From NCBI GenBank assembly GCA_017545095.1, contig JAFYCU010000265.1, positions 1 to 8,745 of the forward strand: a stretch of DNA of 8,745 bases. The letters run 5' to 3'. The translations under genes were made by a program, and so were the position numbers. Positions 4,073-8,745 of this stretch are shown here, one piece after another. The notes beneath the pieces were generated by a model that saw only the letters and a program-made list of their open reading frames with translations, had not been told where the DNA came from and did not search any database. The stretch's first letter is position 1, and every line of letters begins with the position of its first letter. This stretch comes from Muribaculaceae bacterium. Its GTDB lineage: Bacteria; Bacteroidota; Bacteroidia; Bacteroidales; Muribaculaceae.

Positions 4073-7072
4073 ATGCCAATAAAGATAACAAAAGCCATCA
4101 AAGAACTGAACGTGGGACGCCTAACCATCGAGGCCTTCCTGCGCAAGAAGGGCATCGAAGTGGACCAGAGCGTGAACGCGCGCATCGATGACGATGTCTA
4201 TCAGATGCTCATCAAGGAGTTCAACCCCGACAAGCTTCAGAAAGCCAAGTCGGAGGCCTTGACCAGTGGGCGCCAGAAAGAGAAAAAACAGGTTGAGGAA
4301 ATCAAGACCGTGTTGCCGGGACAGACATACACCGTAGTGGGCAAGCTCGACCGTTCGGATGGCACGCCCAAGATTCTCACCGTGGGCGATGAGCAAGAGG
4401 CCGCTGCGCCTGTTGCCGAGCCCGAGAGCGCAACCACAGCCGAACCGGCAAGCCAGCCCGAAGCACCCGTCGAGGAGGCCACCCCGGCAACCCCGGCCGA
4501 GGAGCAACCCGTTGAGCACAACGAGCAAACCAAGCCCGACACCATCGTCGACTCCGAGCCCGCACAAAGCGAGTCCGAGGTTCCAACCCCCGTTCAAGAA
4601 ACAGAGCCTGAACCCGTGCCCGAGGTTGAGCAAGGTGTGAGCAACAACACCAAGAACGAAACCGAAGCCGCTCAAGTCGAGGCCGATGACGACAAACCAG
4701 CCGAATCCGAGGAAGCTCCCGAAGCAACTCAGGCCGAGGCTGAACCCGCCCATGAGTCTGAAGCTGTGGAGGCAGAGCCCTCGACCAGCAGCACCCCTGA
4801 AGCGAAAGGCACCGAACCCGAGGTGTTCCGCTACACCCCCACCCCCGAGCTGCAAGGCCCCAAGGTGGTGGGCAAGGTGGACCTCGACAGCCTGAACCAG
4901 CAGACGCGCCCAAAGAAAAAGACCAAAGAGGAGAAGCGCAACGAGCGCATGGCCAAAGCACAGGCTCAAGCCGAGAGCAACTCACGCCGCAAGCGCAAAC
5001 GCATCAGCAAAGAGAAGGTTGACATCTCCAGCACGGCAGCACAACTCGCCCAGCAAAGCGGCAACAGCGGCGGCGGTGGCAACAGCAGCAGCAACAAAGC
5101 CAAGTCGAAAGCCGACTCGCAGAGCAGCAAGCGCAAGGAGAAAAAGGCCAAACGCCCGTTGCGCACCGAGGTGAGCGAGGAAGACGTGCAGCGCCAGGTG
5201 AAAGAGACCCTGGCACGCCTCACCGCCAAGGCCAACAAGAAGAGTGCCAAGCTGCGTCGCGAGAAGCGCGAAGCCTTCCGCGAGGAAGAACGTGAGCTCG
5301 CAGCACAGGCAGCCGCCGACAAGAAAGTGCTCAAACTCACCGAGTTTGTAACCGCCAACGACCTTGCGGCCATGATGAATATCCCCGTGGTGAAAGTGAT
5401 TGGCACCTGCATGAGCCTGGGTGTGATGGTATCCATCAACCAGCGCCTCGATGCCGAGACCATCAACATCGTGGCCGAGGAGTTTGGTTTCAAAACCGAA
5501 TACACCAGTGCCGAAGTGGTCGAAGCCATCCACGACGAGGTGGACAACCCCGAAGACATGGAAGAGCGTCCACCGGTGGTGACCGTGATGGGTCATGTGG
5601 ACCACGGCAAGACCTCGCTGCTCGACCACATCCGCAACACCAACGTGATTGCCGGCGAGGCCGGTGGCATCACGCAGCACATCGGTGCCTACACGGTGAA
5701 ACTCAAGAACGGCCGTCGTATCACCTTCCTCGACACCCCCGGCCACGCGGCATTCACCGCCATGCGTGCCCGCGGTGCCAAGGTCACCGACATCGTGATT
5801 GTGATTGTGGCAGCCGACGACAGCGTGATGCCGCAGACCGAGGAGGCCCTGAGCCATGCCTCGGCAGCCGGTGTGCCCATCATCTTCGCCATCAACAAAA
5901 TCGACAAACCCGGAGCCAACTCCGAGAAAATCAAGGAGGAGCTGGCAGCCCGCAACTACCTCGTGGAGGACTGGGGCGGCACCTACCAGAGCCAGGACAT
6001 CTCGGCAAAGAAGGGCACCGGCGTCTACGAACTGCTCGAAAAGGTGCTCCTCGAGGCCGACCTGCTCGACCTCAAGGCCAACCCCAACCGCAAGGCCACG
6101 GGTTCCATCATTGAATCGTCGCTCGACAAGGGCCGCGGCTACGTGGCCACGGTGCTCGTCGATGGCGGCACGCTGCACGTGGGCGACATTGTGCTGGCTG
6201 GCACGCACTTCGGCAAGGTGAAGGCCATGTTCAACGAGCGCAACGAGCGCATCACCGAGGCCGGTCCGTCGCAGCCCGCCCTGATTCTGGGTCTGAACGG
6301 TGCCCCCACGGCCGGCGACAAGTTCAACGTGATGGACACCGACCAGGAGGCCCGCCAGATTGCCGGCAAGCGCGAGCAGCTGCAACGCGAGCAGACCGAG
6401 CGCACCATGCACCGCCGCACGCTCGACGACATTGGCCGACTGCGCGCACTGGGCGAGTTCCACGAGCTCAACGTGATTGTCAAGGGCGATGTGGACGGCT
6501 CGATCGAGGCATTGAGCGACTCGCTCATCAAACTTTCCACCCCCGAGGTGCAGGTGAACGTGATCCACAAGGCTGTGGGAGCCATCACCGAGAGCGATGT
6601 CACCCTGGCAGCCGCCAGCGACGCCTACATCATCGGCTTCCAGGTGCGCCCCAGTGCCGATGCCAAGCGGTTGGCCGCGCAGGAGGGTGTGGATATCCGC
6701 ATCTACTCCATCATCTACGACTGCATCGAAGAGGTGAAGAGCGCCATGGAGGGCATGCTTGCGCCCGAGGTCAAGGAGGAATTGCTGGGCACTGCCGAGG
6801 TGCGGCAGGTCTATCACATCAGCAAGGTGGGCACGATTGCCGGAGCCATGGTCACCGACGGCAAAATCAAGCGCCAGTGCAAGGTGCGCGTGATTCGCGA
6901 CGGCATTGTGATCTACACCGGCAACCTGGCCTCGCTCAAGCGATTCAAAGACGATGTGAAGGAAGTGGCCAGCGGCTACGACTGCGGATTCTCGGTGCAG
7001 AGCTACAACGACATCAAAGAGGGCGACATCATCGAGGCCTTCGAGGAAATCGAGGTGCAGAAGAGTCTGTAA
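4073..7072 (+). CDS. infB: Translation initiation factor IF2
   Basis: The 999-residue GTPase brings initiator fMet-tRNA to the 30S subunit and promotes subunit joining. A short N-terminal IF2_N-like domain (about 1-55) is followed by an acidic Glu/Pro/Ala linker (106-250) and a basic Lys/Arg linker (277-415) with a Gly/Ser patch (332-341). A second IF2_N domain lies at about 419-475. The G domain carries G1 GHVDHGKT (507-514), G2 GITQHIG (532-538), G3 DTPGH (554-558), G4 NKID (608-611) and G5 SAKKGTG (644-650). All are intact. The beta-barrel and IF2-specific domains and the fMet-tRNA-binding C-terminal domain then run to the end. Bacteroidota IF2 is usually this long because of the linker. 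The start is an ATG after an A-rich stretch; no Shine-Dalgarno is present. Confidence 0.98.
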   Translation: MPIKITKAIKELNVGRLTIEAFLRKKGIEVDQSVNARIDDDVYQMLIKEFNPDKLQKAKSEALTSGRQKEKKQVEEIKTVLPGQTYTVVGKLDRSDGTPKILTVGDEQEAAAPVAEPESATTAEPASQPEAPVEEATPATPAEEQPVEHNEQTKPDTIVDSEPAQSESEVPTPVQETEPEPVPEVEQGVSNNTKNETEAAQVEADDDKPAESEEAPEATQAEAEPAHESEAVEAEPSTSSTPEAKGTEPEVFRYTPTPELQGPKVVGKVDLDSLNQQTRPKKKTKEEKRNERMAKAQAQAESNSRRKRKRISKEKVDISSTAAQLAQQSGNSGGGGNSSSNKAKSKADSQSSKRKEKKAKRPLRTEVSEEDVQRQVKETLARLTAKANKKSAKLRREKREAFREEERELAAQAAADKKVLKLTEFVTANDLAAMMNIPVVKVIGTCMSLGVMVSINQRLDAETINIVAEEFGFKTEYTSAEVVEAIHDEVDNPEDMEERPPVVTVMGHVDHGKTSLLDHIRNTNVIAGEAGGITQHIGAYTVKLKNGRRITFLDTPGHAAFTAMRARGAKVTDIVIVIVAADDSVMPQTEEALSHASAAGVPIIFAINKIDKPGANSEKIKEELAARNYLVEDWGGTYQSQDISAKKGTGVYELLEKVLLEADLLDLKANPNRKATGSIIESSLDKGRGYVATVLVDGGTLHVGDIVLAGTHFGKVKAMFNERNERITEAGPSQPALILGLNGAPTAGDKFNVMDTDQEARQIAGKREQLQREQTERTMHRRTLDDIGRLRALGEFHELNVIVKGDVDGSIEALSDSLIKLSTPEVQVNVIHKAVGAITESDVTLAAASDAYIIGFQVRPSADAKRLAAQEGVDIRIYSIIYDCIEEVKSAMEGMLAPEVKEELLGTAEVRQVYHISKVGTIAGAMVTDGKIKRQCKVRVIRDGIVIYTGNLASLKRFKDDVKEVASGYDCGFSVQSYNDIKEGDIIEAFEEIEVQKSL

Positions 7073-7091
7073 GATCTTCGGTCACATCAAC

Positions 7092-8745
7092 ATGTGGATT
7101 AAGGATTTGTTTATGGGCGATGGGGTGGCCCATGCCATCTTCATCTACGCTTTGGTCATTGCCCTGGGTGTAATCCTGGGCAAGGTAAAAGTGCTGGGCA
7201 TTTCGCTCGGCGCCACGTTTGTGCTGTTCATGGGCATCCTCGCCGGCCATTTGGGCATGTCGGTGGCCCCGGGCATCATCCGGTTCGTGCAGGAGTTCGG
7301 CCTGATTCTGTTCATTTTCTCCATCGGCCTGCAGGTGGGTCCGGGGTTCTTCTCATCGTTCAGGGAGGGCGGTGTGGTGCTCAATGGCCTTGCCGTGCTC
7401 ATCGTGGTGCTCAACATCGCGGTGGCATTGGGCATCTACTTTGGAGTGGGCGACCTGCGGTTGACCGACCTGGTGGGCATCCTTTCGGGAGCTGTGACCA
7501 ACACTCCGGGGTTGGGTGCCGCGCAACAGACCCTGCTCGAGACCCATGGAGCCGAGGCCAATGCCCTCAACCAGTCGATGTCGATGGGCTATGCAGCCGC
7601 CTATCCCTTGGGTGTGGTGGGCATCATCCTGTCGATGATTGTGGTGAAGGCCGTGTTTCGCATCAACGCCGAGCACGAGTCGCAGCAAATCGAGGATGAC
7701 GCCACCCGCAGCCAACTCGCGCCGCACATCCTCACCTACCAGGTCACCAACCGCCTGATTGTGGGGCGCGACATCCGCCGCCTGCACACCATCATCGACC
7801 ACAACTTCGTTATCTCCCGTCTCAAGCAGGCCAGCGACGGACAAGTCATCATCCCCAAAAGCGAGACCGTGATTCACGAGAACGACCTGCTTCTGGTGGT
7901 GCTCAGTGCCCAAGACGAGGAGGTGTTTGATGCCATCATAGGCCCGCAGGTGGAGATGGACTGGCAAGCCGAGCACACCCCGCTGGTGAGCCGGCGCATC
8001 CTGGTCACCAACAGCAAGATAACCGGCCGCAAGCTGGGCTCGATGCGGCTGCGCATGGGCTTCAAACTCAACGTCACGCGTGTGAACCGTGCCGGTGTGG
8101 ACCTGCTGGCCACCCCAAGCCTGGCCCTGCAAGTGGGCGACCGCATCACCGTGGTGGGTAACCTGGAAGACATCAACCGTCTGGCCGAGAAGCTCGGCAA
8201 CTCGATGAAACGCCTCAACGAGCCTAACATCTTCACCATGTTCATCGGCATTGTGCTGGGCATTGTGGTGGGGTCCATTCCGCTGCTGCTACCCGGCATG
8301 AGTGTGCCCATGAAGCTCGGCTTGGCTGGTGGGCCGCTCATCGTGGCCATCCTGCTGGGTCGCTACGGCTACAAGCTCAAGCTGGTCACCTACACCAGCT
8401 CCAGTGCCAACCTGCTGCTGCGCGAGCTGGGCATCTGCCTGTTCCTAGCCTCGGTGGGCATTGCCGCCGGAGCCAACTTTGCCGACACGGTGTTCAACGC
8501 CCAAGGTGCCCGCTGGGTGCTGTATGGCTTTTTAATCACCCTGCTGCCCCTGCTGGTGGTGACCGCCCTGGCACGCGGCAAATTCCACGTGAACTACTGC
8601 ACGCTCATGGGCATGGTGGCTGGAGCCACCACCGACCCGCCCGCACTGGCCTACGCCAACAAGACCGCCGGCAACGATGCCCCCGCCGTGGCCTACAGCA
8701 CCGTCTATCCGCTTACGATGTTTCTGCGCGTGGTGTCGGCGCAAC
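7092..8745 (+). CDS. AspT/YidE/YbjL-family transporter with two RCK_C (TrkA_C) domains, 3' end cut off
   Basis: The frame is open from ATG 7092 to the window edge: 551 codons, about 10-15 short of the family's usual length. It is a predicted inner-membrane antiporter-like protein built as a duplicated membrane unit (about residues 10-185 and 380-545) around two cytoplasmic RCK_C domains (about 212-290 and 300-375). The halves carry matching signatures, GAVTNTPG (133-140) and GATTDPPA (511-518), which marks the internal duplication. AspT, the founding member, exchanges aspartate for alanine. Most YidE/YbjL-type relatives have no known substrate, so none is given here. RCK_C domains usually bind a small ligand that gates transport. 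The start (MWIKDLF) fits the family better than the ATG at 7113. The gene begins 19 bp after infB with no terminator between them, so it is probably cotranscribed. Confidence 0.93.
   Translation, partial: MWIKDLFMGDGVAHAIFIYALVIALGVILGKVKVLGISLGATFVLFMGILAGHLGMSVAPGIIRFVQEFGLILFIFSIGLQVGPGFFSSFREGGVVLNGLAVLIVVLNIAVALGIYFGVGDLRLTDLVGILSGAVTNTPGLGAAQQTLLETHGAEANALNQSMSMGYAAAYPLGVVGIILSMIVVKAVFRINAEHESQQIEDDATRSQLAPHILTYQVTNRLIVGRDIRRLHTIIDHNFVISRLKQASDGQVIIPKSETVIHENDLLLVVLSAQDEEVFDAIIGPQVEMDWQAEHTPLVSRRILVTNSKITGRKLGSMRLRMGFKLNVTRVNRAGVDLLATPSLALQVGDRITVVGNLEDINRLAEKLGNSMKRLNEPNIFTMFIGIVLGIVVGSIPLLLPGMSVPMKLGLAGGPLIVAILLGRYGYKLKLVTYTSSSANLLLRELGICLFLASVGIAAGANFADTVFNAQGARWVLYGFLITLLPLLVVTALARGKFHVNYCTLMGMVAGATTDPPALAYANKTAGNDAPAVAYSTVYPLTMFLRVVSAQ

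Noticed and set aside
4982..6817. Minus-strand open frame of 611 codons opposite infB
   Set aside because: In register with infB, His/Gly/Val-rich, with no recognisable motif. IF2 motifs on the plus strand are complete.
7353..8132. Minus-strand open frame opposite the transporter
   Set aside because: A clear transporter frame runs through the whole stretch on the plus strand with intact paired motifs; the antisense frame has no family resemblance.
1..8745. Insertion sequences, tRNA or rRNA genes, phage genes or toxin-antitoxin pairs
   Set aside because: No transposase, tRNA cloverleaf, rRNA-like stretch, phage protein or small paired genes were seen. Outside the CRISPR end, the content is conserved chromosomal genes.

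Overview
The window reads as chromosomal DNA from a GC-rich member of the Bacteroidales (Bacteroidota). The evidence is the protein sequences: NusA, RimP and IF2 all have the Bacteroidota form, including the long acidic and basic linker in IF2. Two promoter-like -7 boxes match TAnnTTTG, and Shine-Dalgarno sequences are absent. A Muribaculaceae- or Prevotella-like genus would fit the base composition, but the genus cannot be fixed from the sequence alone.

Layout. Positions 1-266 are the last part of a CRISPR array with 29-bp repeats. It shows one cut repeat, three intact repeats and a decayed terminal repeat, separated by four spacers. It is read left to right, so the leader, and any cas genes next to it, lie off the left edge or elsewhere. 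Positions 267-404 hold a probable promoter and a terminator-like hairpin. Positions 405-1925 encode a 506-residue Wzx/MOP-type polysaccharide flippase. Positions 1926-2237 have no gene. That gap holds a composite repeat-like block (hairpins plus a 9-bp tandem repeat), an AT-rich stretch, a perfect dyad, a well-spaced Bacteroidota promoter, and a leader hairpin followed by a U-run.

The rest is one apparent plus-strand operon: rimP (30S maturation), nusA (transcription elongation and termination), infB (translation initiation factor IF2) and an AspT/YidE-type transporter with two RCK_C domains, cut by the right edge just before its end. The gaps are 8, 93 and 19 bp. The first three genes couple transcription and translation and are a very old linkage. 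The transporter looks like a passenger in this transcript.

I see no new multi-gene system. The points most worth checking are the attenuator-like rimP leader, the perfect dyad upstream of its promoter, the structured block after the flippase gene, and the trailer end of the CRISPR array with a terminator-like hairpin between it and the flippase.
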